Program-made: the position numbers and the translations under genes
Notes under the pieces: model-generated
What the model saw: only the letters and a program-made list of their open reading frames with translations
Told to the model about the DNA's origin: nothing
Database searches by the model: none
Shown: piece after piece, positions 15,001-22,290 of the stretch
Layout: each line of letters opens with the position of its first letter
How positions within the stretch are numbered: position 1 is the first letter of the stretch
DNA from: Pseudoflavonifractor sp. 60
GTDB taxonomy: Bacteria > Bacillota > Clostridia > Oscillospirales > Oscillospiraceae
NCBI RefSeq assembly: GCF_009911645.1
Contig: NZ_QWKI01000145.1
Coordinates: forward strand, 1-34,873
Direction: 5' to 3'
DNA: 34,873 bases

Positions 15001-15606
15001 TCCGCATCCAAACATCGAGACAGTCTGTTCATCACCGCGCTGCATCCGTTCGCAAGACAGGCGGCTAAGTACTTTACGGCGGAAAATACTTCATATCTGA
15101 AGATTAAGCATCGGTCCGATACGCTTCCTGCCGGCGTCTATCCCTTTTCCATCTATGCGTGGAGATATACCGGCTCCAATCCTTATTCCCGCCTTGTGAC
15201 CATATGCGAGAACGCCACGATTTCCCATGAGCTGCCCGACATCCTTGAGAGCAGCCCCACGGAACTGACAGGCCAAGTGGAGCACGACCCGTCTTGGGAC
15301 GCCCTGGAATTGCTCCATGCGCAGGAGTGGAAGGCCGCAAAGGAGAAGTACCGTTCGGATGCGGCGAACACAGCCATGTTTCGGCTCGAAAGTCTTGAAA
15401 ATACGCATCGAAACAGAGTCAGAGCGTTGGAGCAGCAAATCAGCGATTCTTTTGATGACCAGATAAAGCGAATGAAAATGGGCGAATTGGAGACAGTTCA
15501 AGCTGATTTTGACAAAAGAGCAGCAAGCATTCAAGCGGATCAAACACGTTCAGATATTCATACTGCCCTCTTGGCGAACGGTATCATTGTTGTAGAGGAG
15601 ATGTAA
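12025..15606 (+). CDS. HEPN (Swt1-type)-SNF2 family helicase, candidate defence protein
   Basis: An intact 1193-residue protein. Residues 1-135 are an all-helical Swt1-like HEPN domain with the R-x4-H RNase signature RNNWAH (R101, H106). Residues 180-225 look like a RapA-type SH3/Tudor barrel (RKRGFVVGI, KYSVFIDNAIHTYY). The SNF2 ATPase follows: Walker A DSVGVGKT (291-298), DEAH (410-413), LTATP (444-448) and motif VI QRIGRIDRRGQ with the arginine finger near R795. The remaining 350 residues are helical with a terminal coiled coil (LEQQISDSFDDQIKRMKMGE). It should translocate on nucleic acid with ATP, with a possible RNase at its front. It is coupled to the sacsin-like gene 3 bases downstream. 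It is AT-richer than its flanks. RapA- and DrmD-like helicases are the nearest relatives that I can name. Confidence 0.88.
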   Translation: MDRTTIVSDINALLHITAGYLANWLDEILPRVTDSWWEDCVLSSLSYSQRGVAENRNFSKLSDFDLAALLRIANKSWYDMRTVAYLPTSERECVRDMISVRNNWAHCSAELPDKDTILRDLNIILKFAQQVNCEHAVYSKISELTAFIEKPGSIAVPPQRAEDLSKPTAACPAASSAITQNSMVCLVSDPRKRGFVVGIAELGGTTKYSVFIDNAIHTYYTGQIAPVAETADYQWIDVNRFRNLMTAYQINNPSGQNLYSLNSARIDFVPYQFRPALKIIHADEPRILIADSVGVGKTIEAGLIIKELAARQELEKILIICPRPLVAERKWELEMKRFDEDFIPLDGATLRQAISDTDRDGEWPQRYHKAIIPYSILDGRAYSGESSNRAKQFGLSDLEPAPHFDLVIVDEAHHIRNGSMDKEKAFAYKCTKFFCDHADAVVMLTATPLQTGDDDLFTLLNILRPDIVIDQRTFHMMSKPNESISKCVRTIRSADGNWQTRAAQALLQVRKTQWGDSVIAGNPLYDDILTRLEREDISREDRVRLISDVESLHSFSTMINRTRRRDIQDFCVRRSMTIETEFTPEQRQLHDELLRFEASSLAAMHGARAVPFMISTIRRQAASCIFGLAPHIRDMIEHRFQSMNDDPELDFKDYDLDSNSSEMLVRLAKNVLALAESLPDRDPKIEKVYEIIQQKQADGNNKIMLFSTFRHTLAYLKKKLQSKGQRVEQVDGSVKDEQRYELKRRFELERENPDAIDILLFTEVGSEGLDYQFCDTMINYDLPWNPMRIEQRIGRIDRRGQRSEAVNIYNVITKGTVDADIYERCLMRIGVFENSIGECEEILGGIAAQIERIVLDSRLSDSERKIKLEQMADNEVRKIMEMNRLEDEEKELFGFDLSEFTTTQEIRRAENPWLTQQTIQLLVTNYLNERIGPGMYILGDSANKTLRLSAAARAAILEDLRNLQGVRSAVRRTWENYLSGKKATISITFDAESASKHRDSLFITALHPFARQAAKYFTAENTSYLKIKHRSDTLPAGVYPFSIYAWRYTGSNPYSRLVTICENATISHELPDILESSPTELTGQVEHDPSWDALELLHAQEWKAAKEKYRSDAANTAMFRLESLENTHRNRVRALEQQISDSFDDQIKRMKMGELETVQADFDKRAASIQADQTRSDIHTALLANGIIVVEEM

Positions 15607-15609
15607 TAT

Positions 15610-18600
15610 ATGGCCCTACTGGATCGGCTTTTTCAGAAATTCGGAGCTATGCAGCGGGCGGATATCACATTACAGCAATTAGAGGAATTGCGGGACGGGT
15701 TAAAGTCGGTGGAAGCGGTGGAAATAGCTTCGCTGACGAATGCGCAGAATTTCTTGTCGTTGCTGAGGAAATTCCGTGAAGGCGTTGCGGAAGCGGACAA
15801 GCTCCACGGTGATAACTATCCTCAGCTGCTCAATTCTTTGCTGTCGGTCGGGGAGGATGGCCTGTACTCGAATAACCTCCGCTTCATCTTTGAGTTAATT
15901 CAAAATGTAGATGACTGTGAATTTGCCAATACTGAGGACCATTCTCTGGACATTCATTTTGACTTTAACCACGACAAGATCGTGCTTCGTTACAACGAGG
16001 AGGGTTTTACTCCATTCAACGTATTTGCCATTACCGGCATCGCCGAGGCTGCGAAGAATGTATCCGCCGGAAAAAATGAGATCGGTGAAAAGGGCATTGG
16101 CTTTAAGTCTGTTTTTGGCGTTACGGATACCGTTTTGATTCGCAGCGGCTGGTTCTCCTTTAAATTACAGAAAGAAAACTTTACCATACCGATTGCAAGC
16201 TACCAAACGCACGAGTATTGTCCTGGAACGGAGATGACATTGTTTGTTCCGGGAGGGAAAGCCAGCAGTATTTATAGTGAAATAAAGGAGCAATATTGCA
16301 ATAAGGATGCTTTATTTAGCAGAAATCCCCTTCTCTTTCTCAATAAGCTGACTTCCCTCCGGATGTACTATGATGAATTCCGAACAATGGAATTCCGAGT
16401 CAGCAGGCCGGGCAACCCCGCCTCGTCAAAATTCTATAAGGATGAAGACGTACATATTTCGGTCGATCTCCATGATTATGAACTGGGCTTAGAGAGAAAT
16501 GTCGTAGAAGAAATTTGCTGCACCCGTTATACATCTTCTGTCGTCTTTGGTGAAGCCGCCTGCAAATCACGATACGGCGCGAAAACAAAGGTGGGCAGCA
16601 ACGGCGGCAAACCAATGACCTTACGGGTTGTATTTCCTTACCCGGAGTATTTGGACACGGTTGGAAATGGAGCGCTATATTCTTTCCTGCCAACCCAGCT
16701 TCGTTTCAATGTACCTGTGGTCTGCCATGTTCCATTTAAGCTGGACGCATCCAGAGAATTCGTTGATCCTCAGGAGAATAATATTTGGTTCCGGGACGCC
16801 GTCCGATACTTATCTGAACTGTTGGACTATGCGTATCAGGATTGGGCGAGAATCATTAAGAATGACATTGTAGCATATTTGCCAAGCGTGAACCGAAGCC
16901 TGTTTGCAGATAACAACGGAAAAGAAAAGTGTCTTAGTTCCCAGGAATCGTTCAAAGGAAGGCACTTTTCCAAACTGCCGATTTTCTTTACCAGCAGCGG
17001 ACACTTTGTTGACATGGATAAAGTATTCTGCTTTGACAGCGCGGAGGAAATCTACGAGCCCGAGGAGGCATATTTTTTACTGCCTCTTTCAAAAGAACTT
17101 TTTACGTTTCCGAAACAGAAATCATTTGCCAACATTGGAATTCAGTGCGAGCGGAATATTTATCAGCGGTTGTTTTCTATCGCGCTCAAAGTTCCGGCAA
17201 AGACAGGGCGGATCTTGCAATATCTGAATGCGGCTGAGTTTCATCCTGTGGAGTCCGATATCCCGTCAGAGACATTTGACTTGACGCAGGAGCAGGTTGG
17301 CCTTTTCATGCGGTATGAGGACATTGCAAAGATTTTTGGCGAATATGCAAAAAAATCTCTGCAAGCGGGAAGACGGCCCGTGTATCGGATCCTGTCCGCG
17401 ATGCAAACGCCGATTCAAGACGCCTTGTATCAGGATTTTAAGCTAAGCGAAACTCCAAAAGCCGTTGAGAGATATTTGAGATGGTGTCAAGAAAAATGTG
17501 TGCTGATCGATATCGGGGAAGATCAGTATTTTCCGTGTTATAACGCACTTGTGCTGTCTGTAAGGAACCCGTTGGCCTCCTTCTCCGCATTTTGCTATGC
17601 GGTGGATAGTAAAGATACTTTTTCCATCAGAATGAAGCACAAGGAAATCTCCGATCGCTTGAATCGGCTCTCGGAGTCCGACGAAGGCAGTGCCGAAGAT
17701 TACCTTCGTGAATTGCGGAATAACCGCCAGCTTGGCAGAGATGCCATCGGAAAACAGCAATATCAAAATTATATTGACCTGATATTGCGGTCAGGCATCA
17801 GCCCTGTGCGCTTTCTTCAAGAACTGCTCCAAAATGCGGATGATTGTGAATATGGAGAGGGCGTCGTTCCGGAGTTTTCCTTACACCAGAACCAATCGAA
17901 GATCGTCACAGAGTATAATGAGGTTGGTTTTACCCGGGGAAATATTCGGTCGATCACCGCGATTGGTGAATCTACAAAAGCCCATCTCATGAATCAGGAT
18001 GCCGCCAAAATTGGCGAAAAGGGCGTAGGCTTCAAAACAATTTTTTCGATCGCCTCTGAGGTGCGGATTCATAGCGGGATGTATCATTTTTCTTTGCTTG
18101 CAAAAGCGCCCACGCTCCCGGAAAGTTTAAAGGATCAGCATGATAATACGCTCGGAACACGGATGGAGATTGTTTTGAAACAGGGGATCCGGTTGTCCAA
18201 CTACAGCGAAAAGGATATGCTGGAGTTCTGCCTGTGTCTCAGAAAACTCCGTAAAATCAGGATCAACAATACTTTCATCACAATTGAGGATTCCGGCAAT
18301 ATCCGGACGGTTACCATTAACAAACGGCAGCACACATTCAGGCGTTTCATTCATCATTTTTCGATGAGTGATGAAGCCTTAAGGGAAAGAGAAAATGGGT
18401 TGCGCAGTATTTCCAGCGGCCAAAGCATTGTCTGCTATATCCCGGATAAGGGCGCGGCGAAGGACTATCCTCTGTATTGCGGTCTGCCTACAAGGCACAG
18501 GATCAAGATTCCGCTTGTGGTTGACGCCCCGTTTATGCTGACCACCTCAAGAGAAGAAATCGAGTTTGGAAGCCGCCTATGGAATGATCGTGTCAGAGCA

Positions 18601-20328
18601 GAGGTATACGCATCATTGCTTTCCATCATGAATGAAACAAAGCGCAATGACCGGCATAGGGTTTTGCGCTTGGTCAGATTTGTTCCTCGCCGCCAGGGGA
18701 CACAAACGGTATATACGAATGATTTTTCTGACTGTGAGTATCTGAACCAATACGACTTCTTATCGGCGGTCAGGGCAGCAAACCTGCTGCCGACCTTTGA
18801 AAGAAGCGTATTCGTTTCGGTCAAGAGCAGCGCTGCGTACCGTTTCCCCGAAGCAGCGAATTATTTGTTTGAGGCTGGTTGCTTTGGCGCAATCCCCGCC
18901 GCGACAGTATTGGATATTCCAAAAGACGAATCCTTCGATTCCACTCTGAATGCAATGGGCTGCGTAGAGGCGCCATTCGCGCAGGTGATCCCTCTGTTGA
19001 AGAAATATGCAGGCAGCTATATTGAAAATGATATTTTCCGGGAAAGTTTTTATGCCTATTTGCAAAAAGTTCCGGAAGAATATCTGCTGTCCTTGAAAGA
19101 AGCTCCCATCATTCCGGTATTCAGCATACAGGGGGATCAGACGCAATACATTCCATGGAAAGACGATGTGATCTTTGTCAAGAAAAACTGCACAAAGTCA
19201 GAGCATAATTACTATGTTTTGAATGAGCGGATCCTGCCTAAATCGACCTGTGAGAAGATATTTGGCGTAAACATCAATGAGATGAACGCCGAATGGGAAC
19301 GCAGCCGCTATAATGACGGGCTGCGAGATATCATCCGCGGAAGCGATACTGCTGAAATCTATAAATACTTAATGGAAGAATTTTCCAAGGGGTCTTTTGT
19401 ACGATATCGATCACAAGAGATCTTGATGGGTATGAGAGAATTTATTCCCCTCAGGAACCAGCTTGGAAATATTATCGATACAGGAGTATTTATCTGCAAC
19501 CAACCGATGGGATATTTCCAGTCCAGCATTGTGCTGTCGATCACCGTGCATGACGAGTGCAGGCAATTGGCGGAATACTTAAAATATCCTCTATTGTCGA
19601 AGATTCATTATCAGGATATATTGTATGTTGAGAATTTGACAGAAGATGATATTGAAGACTTTACCGATGATTACTTTGAAAACGGCGAAGAAATTCTTAG
19701 AAATTTTCACCGCAACGGTCAACTGTCCGATGACCTGATTGATGAATACGGCCTTGAATACATTACAATGCAATCCGGCCAAGATGACGATGATCTCGAA
19801 TTCCCAGAGAATCCGGTGTCAAACATGGAAAGGCTGAGAAAGCACATTCAGACACTGCTGAATAATCCAATCAAAATCGTGGCACGAAAAGTCGAGCTCA
19901 CAGTCCATAAGGCGAGAGACTCATCGGGCATGGAGTTTGGACTTGATGACAGAACTGTTCGCGAACAGACGCTGAAAAAATACACCCCTGACGGTGTCCA
20001 TGGGCGCTGCTTTTGTCAAATGTGCCGCAAGGTAAAGCCTTACGAGTTGATGGAAGTAAACAATATCATTGCCGCCCCTCGATACTTTTTCCCTCAAACA
20101 AGAGTTGCGTTGTGTCTTGAATGCAGCAAAAAGTTTGAAGCAATACGATTTGTCAATGCGCCCAAAAAAGGTAAACGCGGTCGTGAAAATCCCTTTGTTG
20201 CGGCTCTCAAGGCGGCGAGGATTGTCGGCGGCTGCGTTGATGTAGCAATCGGGAAGGAAAGTATCCGCTTTACTGCTACGCACCTTGCGGAAATTCAAGA
20301 AATCTTGCGCTCTATGCCTGATAAATAA
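15610..20328 (+). CDS. Giant protein with two sacsin/Hsp90-like GHKL ATPase domains
   Basis: A 1572-residue protein. The first GHKL domain covers about 68-270: FELIQNVDDCEF (E95, N99), NEEGF (129-133) and GEKGIGFKSVF (159-169). The second covers about 715-920: QELLQNADDCEY (E738, N742), NEVGF (770-774) and GEKGVGFKTIF (802-812). Each set matches the ATP-binding N, D/E and G boxes of sacsin N-terminal domains, although the usual D-N-G-x-G-F is N-E-x-G-F in both. The C-terminal 110 residues hold a zinc-type cluster (C1469-x2-C1472, C1502-x2-C1505). It is arranged like an HNH treble clef, but EVNNI replaces the catalytic EVHHI. It is likely a conformational ATPase that pairs with the helicase. 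It starts at ATG 15610 behind GGAGATG and shares the upstream promoter. Confidence 0.9.
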   Translation: MALLDRLFQKFGAMQRADITLQQLEELRDGLKSVEAVEIASLTNAQNFLSLLRKFREGVAEADKLHGDNYPQLLNSLLSVGEDGLYSNNLRFIFELIQNVDDCEFANTEDHSLDIHFDFNHDKIVLRYNEEGFTPFNVFAITGIAEAAKNVSAGKNEIGEKGIGFKSVFGVTDTVLIRSGWFSFKLQKENFTIPIASYQTHEYCPGTEMTLFVPGGKASSIYSEIKEQYCNKDALFSRNPLLFLNKLTSLRMYYDEFRTMEFRVSRPGNPASSKFYKDEDVHISVDLHDYELGLERNVVEEICCTRYTSSVVFGEAACKSRYGAKTKVGSNGGKPMTLRVVFPYPEYLDTVGNGALYSFLPTQLRFNVPVVCHVPFKLDASREFVDPQENNIWFRDAVRYLSELLDYAYQDWARIIKNDIVAYLPSVNRSLFADNNGKEKCLSSQESFKGRHFSKLPIFFTSSGHFVDMDKVFCFDSAEEIYEPEEAYFLLPLSKELFTFPKQKSFANIGIQCERNIYQRLFSIALKVPAKTGRILQYLNAAEFHPVESDIPSETFDLTQEQVGLFMRYEDIAKIFGEYAKKSLQAGRRPVYRILSAMQTPIQDALYQDFKLSETPKAVERYLRWCQEKCVLIDIGEDQYFPCYNALVLSVRNPLASFSAFCYAVDSKDTFSIRMKHKEISDRLNRLSESDEGSAEDYLRELRNNRQLGRDAIGKQQYQNYIDLILRSGISPVRFLQELLQNADDCEYGEGVVPEFSLHQNQSKIVTEYNEVGFTRGNIRSITAIGESTKAHLMNQDAAKIGEKGVGFKTIFSIASEVRIHSGMYHFSLLAKAPTLPESLKDQHDNTLGTRMEIVLKQGIRLSNYSEKDMLEFCLCLRKLRKIRINNTFITIEDSGNIRTVTINKRQHTFRRFIHHFSMSDEALRERENGLRSISSGQSIVCYIPDKGAAKDYPLYCGLPTRHRIKIPLVVDAPFMLTTSREEIEFGSRLWNDRVRAEVYASLLSIMNETKRNDRHRVLRLVRFVPRRQGTQTVYTNDFSDCEYLNQYDFLSAVRAANLLPTFERSVFVSVKSSAAYRFPEAANYLFEAGCFGAIPAATVLDIPKDESFDSTLNAMGCVEAPFAQVIPLLKKYAGSYIENDIFRESFYAYLQKVPEEYLLSLKEAPIIPVFSIQGDQTQYIPWKDDVIFVKKNCTKSEHNYYVLNERILPKSTCEKIFGVNINEMNAEWERSRYNDGLRDIIRGSDTAEIYKYLMEEFSKGSFVRYRSQEILMGMREFIPLRNQLGNIIDTGVFICNQPMGYFQSSIVLSITVHDECRQLAEYLKYPLLSKIHYQDILYVENLTEDDIEDFTDDYFENGEEILRNFHRNGQLSDDLIDEYGLEYITMQSGQDDDDLEFPENPVSNMERLRKHIQTLLNNPIKIVARKVELTVHKARDSSGMEFGLDDRTVREQTLKKYTPDGVHGRCFCQMCRKVKPYELMEVNNIIAAPRYFFPQTRVALCLECSKKFEAIRFVNAPKKGKRGRENPFVAALKAARIVGGCVDVAIGKESIRFTATHLAEIQEILRSMPDK

Positions 20329-20425
20329 TCTTTTATCATGATAAGCAGGCAAATGGAAACCAAATTTCTAATTTAGTAAAGGTATTGGGATATGATAACT
20401 TAAATATGGATAACTAATACGTCCC

Positions 20426-20566
20426 GTGAAAGGCGTTCCCACAGACAAAGTAGGCAGCGATCTGAAAGATATGCTCAACAAATGCAAGCGCATACAGCCG
20501 GAGTATTTGCCTATTGTCGAAGTGGTGGACTATCAGGACAAGAAATTCATTGTAACCCGGGCGCCC
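20426..20566 (+). pseudogene. Fragment of an AlbA_2 (Schlafen-like) ATP-binding protein
   Basis: About 47 codons (GVPTDKVGSDLKDMLNKCKR, PEYLPIVEVVDYQDKKFIV) match the middle of AlbA_2-domain putative DNA-binding proteins, a family common among accessory and defence genes. Before and after this the similarity ends. It is a relic immediately downstream of the helicase/sacsin operon, which suggests that the spot has held other accessory genes. The assignment is from memory of the family. Confidence 0.5.
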
Positions 20567-20704
20567 ACCCTTCTGTACAATAATTTTCATTCACCCTCGG
20601 TTTCTGTCCCCAAATGGGACCAATGACAACAATTTGTTTAGATTAGGTGGGGCTGTTCACTTTGCGATACGAGGGCCTGTTTTAAGTCTCACCATGATAG
20701 AGTA

Positions 20705-21463
20705 TTAACTGCCGCAAGTATGTGTCCCGCAGGTGTGTTCCGCTCCATGGTGGTCGTGGTGGTCACAGCGCACATCGGCATCAAAGTCCAGCTCGTCTTT
20801 GAGCAGTGCCTGCACCGCACGGTCCGCCTCGCCGGATACGCCGCCGTACAGCTGGATGCCTGCCGCCGCCAGGGCCGCCTGAGCACCGCCGCCAATCCCG
20901 CCGCAAATCAAAGCGTCCGCTTTCAGCGCCGTGAGCACGCCGGCCAAAGCACCGTGTCCGCTTCCGTTGGTGCCGACCACCTGGGATGACACGACCCTAC
21001 CATCCTGCACATCATAAATCTTAAACTGCTCTGTACGGCCAAAGTGCTGGAAAATTTGACCGTTTTCATGGGTTACTGCAATTCTCATAACAGCATCTCC
21101 TTTTTGTTTTTCATATTGCTGGTGGTATTGCCGCTTAAAGCAGTCCGTACATCCACAACCAGCGCTTTTCCCATCGCAGAGCCGGAACTCGCCGCCTTCA
21201 ATGTGGAGCGGAGCCCCTTCCACCAGTGCCTCCGCCAGCTTTTTTCGGGCACTGTCATAAATTTTCTGCACCGTTGTCCGGGCTACCTGCATCCATTCCC
21301 CACACGCTTCCTGGGAAAAACCCTCCCTATCAATCAACCGGATCGTTTCATACTCATCCACGGTTAAAAGAATCGGGGACCGCTGCGCCTCCGCGTGGGC
21401 AGGCAGAAACTCCAAAACCCTGGGGTAATGACAGACCTTTCTGCATTTTACAGGCCTTGGCAT
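20705..21463 (-). CDS. DUF134 HTH protein fused to a NifX/NifB-type cofactor domain
   Basis: A 252-residue two-domain protein. Residues 1-100 are DUF134/UPF0251 (MPRPVKCRKVCHYPRVLEF, LTVDEYETIRLIDREGFSQE, then a sigma-like HTH VARTTVQKIYDSARKKLAEA). A Cys-rich linker follows (CDGKSAGCGCTDCF). Residues 126-230 are a dinitrogenase iron-molybdenum cofactor domain (MRIAVTHENGQIFQHFGRTE, ADALICGGIGGGAQAALAAA), and the His/Cys-rich tail CDHHDHHGAEHTCGTHTCG probably binds metal. It is likely a metal- or Fe-S-sensing regulator. The ribosome site is GGGGGGAG. It is transcribed from the symmetric promoter shared with the Crp/Fnr gene. Confidence 0.88.
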   Translation of the reverse strand: MPRPVKCRKVCHYPRVLEFLPAHAEAQRSPILLTVDEYETIRLIDREGFSQEACGEWMQVARTTVQKIYDSARKKLAEALVEGAPLHIEGGEFRLCDGKSAGCGCTDCFKRQYHQQYEKQKGDAVMRIAVTHENGQIFQHFGRTEQFKIYDVQDGRVVSSQVVGTNGSGHGALAGVLTALKADALICGGIGGGAQAALAAAGIQLYGGVSGEADRAVQALLKDELDFDADVRCDHHDHHGAEHTCGTHTCGS

Positions 21464-21492
21464 AGAAACTCCCCCCCATTAATATACATAAA

Positions 21493-21558
21493 ATTATAGA
21501 GGAATTAAGGGCATATGTCAAGAATAAAATTGACATATGCCCTTAATTGCTTTATACT
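21493..21558. promoter_or_regulatory. Mirror-symmetric divergent promoter with 18-bp inverted arms
   Basis: AATTAAGGGCATATGTCA (21503-21520) and TGACATATGCCCTTAATT (21531-21548) are perfect inverted arms around a 10-base A/T-rich centre. Each arm carries a complete -35 box. Minus strand: TTGACA (21521-21516), 17-base spacer, TATAAT (21498-21493) for the DUF134 gene. Plus strand: TTGACA (21530-21535), 17-base spacer, TATACT (21553-21558) for the Crp/Fnr gene. The arms are therefore both promoter and probable operator, so one regulator could shut or open both genes together. Confidence 0.85.
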
Positions 21559-21588
21559 GAGTACAGCCTTTTGTAAGGAGCGCGCACA

Positions 21589-22248
21589 ATGGAGTTTTCA
21601 AAATGCTTTCCCGTATGGGACAATATGACGCCTCAACAGCAGCAAGCGATTTCTGCCGGCCTAGTCAGCCGAAGCGTAAAAAAAGGGACCCTGCTCCACA
21701 ATGGCGGCACGGACTGTACCGGCCTGCTGCTGATCAAAACCGGCCAGCTTCGGGCCTTCATCCTCTCCAGGGAGGGACGGGAGGTCACCCTCTACCGGCT
21801 GTTCGACCGGGATATCTGTCTGTTTTCCGCCTCCTGCATTATGCGCTCCATCCAGTTTGATGTGACCATCTCGGCGGAAAAAGATACGCAGCTGTGGATC
21901 ATTCCTTCAGATATCTATCAGCAGGTCATGGAGCAGTCCGCCTGTGTGGCGAACTACACCAATGAGATCATGGCCTCCCGGTTTTCCGAGGTCATGTGGC
22001 TGATGGAGCAAGTTATGTGGAACAGCATGGACAAACGGGTTGCCGCGTTTCTGCTGGAGGAAGCCTCCATTGAGGACACAGACCGCCTGCACATAACCCA
22101 TGAGATCATTGCCAACCACTTGGGAACCCACCGGGAGGTAATAACCCGGATGCTCCGCTACCTCCAGAGCGAGGGAATGGTCAGGCTGGCCCGGGGCACG
22201 GTAGAACTTGCGGACCGGGCGAAGCTGGAGACCCTCAGCCAAGTATAA
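21589..22248 (+). CDS. Crp/Fnr-family transcriptional regulator
   Basis: A 219-residue regulator of normal family length. An N-terminal cyclic-nucleotide-type beta roll lies at residues 15-125 (KKGTLLHNGGTDCTGLLLIK, then GREVTLYRLFDRDICLFSAS) and a C-terminal winged helix at 150-215 (ITHEIIANHLGTHREVITRM). Cysteines at about 46, 80 and 86 in the effector domain may sense redox; a classical Fnr N-terminal cysteine cluster is absent. It is divergent from the DUF134-NifX gene across the symmetric promoter and convergent with the CoA-disulfide reductase operon. A role in oxygen or sulfur-stress control of these neighbours is likely but inferred. The site AAGGAG lies 8-9 bases before the ATG. Confidence 0.92.
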   Translation: MEFSKCFPVWDNMTPQQQQAISAGLVSRSVKKGTLLHNGGTDCTGLLLIKTGQLRAFILSREGREVTLYRLFDRDICLFSASCIMRSIQFDVTISAEKDTQLWIIPSDIYQQVMEQSACVANYTNEIMASRFSEVMWLMEQVMWNSMDKRVAAFLLEEASIEDTDRLHITHEIIANHLGTHREVITRMLRYLQSEGMVRLARGTVELADRAKLETLSQV

Positions 22249-22286
22249 AAATCAGCGCCGTCCGCTCTGCTTGAGCTGACGGCGCT
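22247..22286 (-). terminator. Terminator of the CoA-disulfide reductase operon
   Basis: On the minus strand AGCGCCGTC and GACGGCGCT form a 9-bp stem (22286-22254), followed by GATTTTTATA. The T-run overlaps the stop codon of the convergent crp-type gene. Confidence 0.75.
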
Positions 22287-22290
22287 TCGC

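Noticed and set aside
20333..20344. Palindrome TTATCATGATAA after the sacsin-type gene as a terminator
   Set aside because: It is a 12-base AT-rich palindrome without loop or T-run, too weak to be an intrinsic terminator. No clear terminator for the operon was found.
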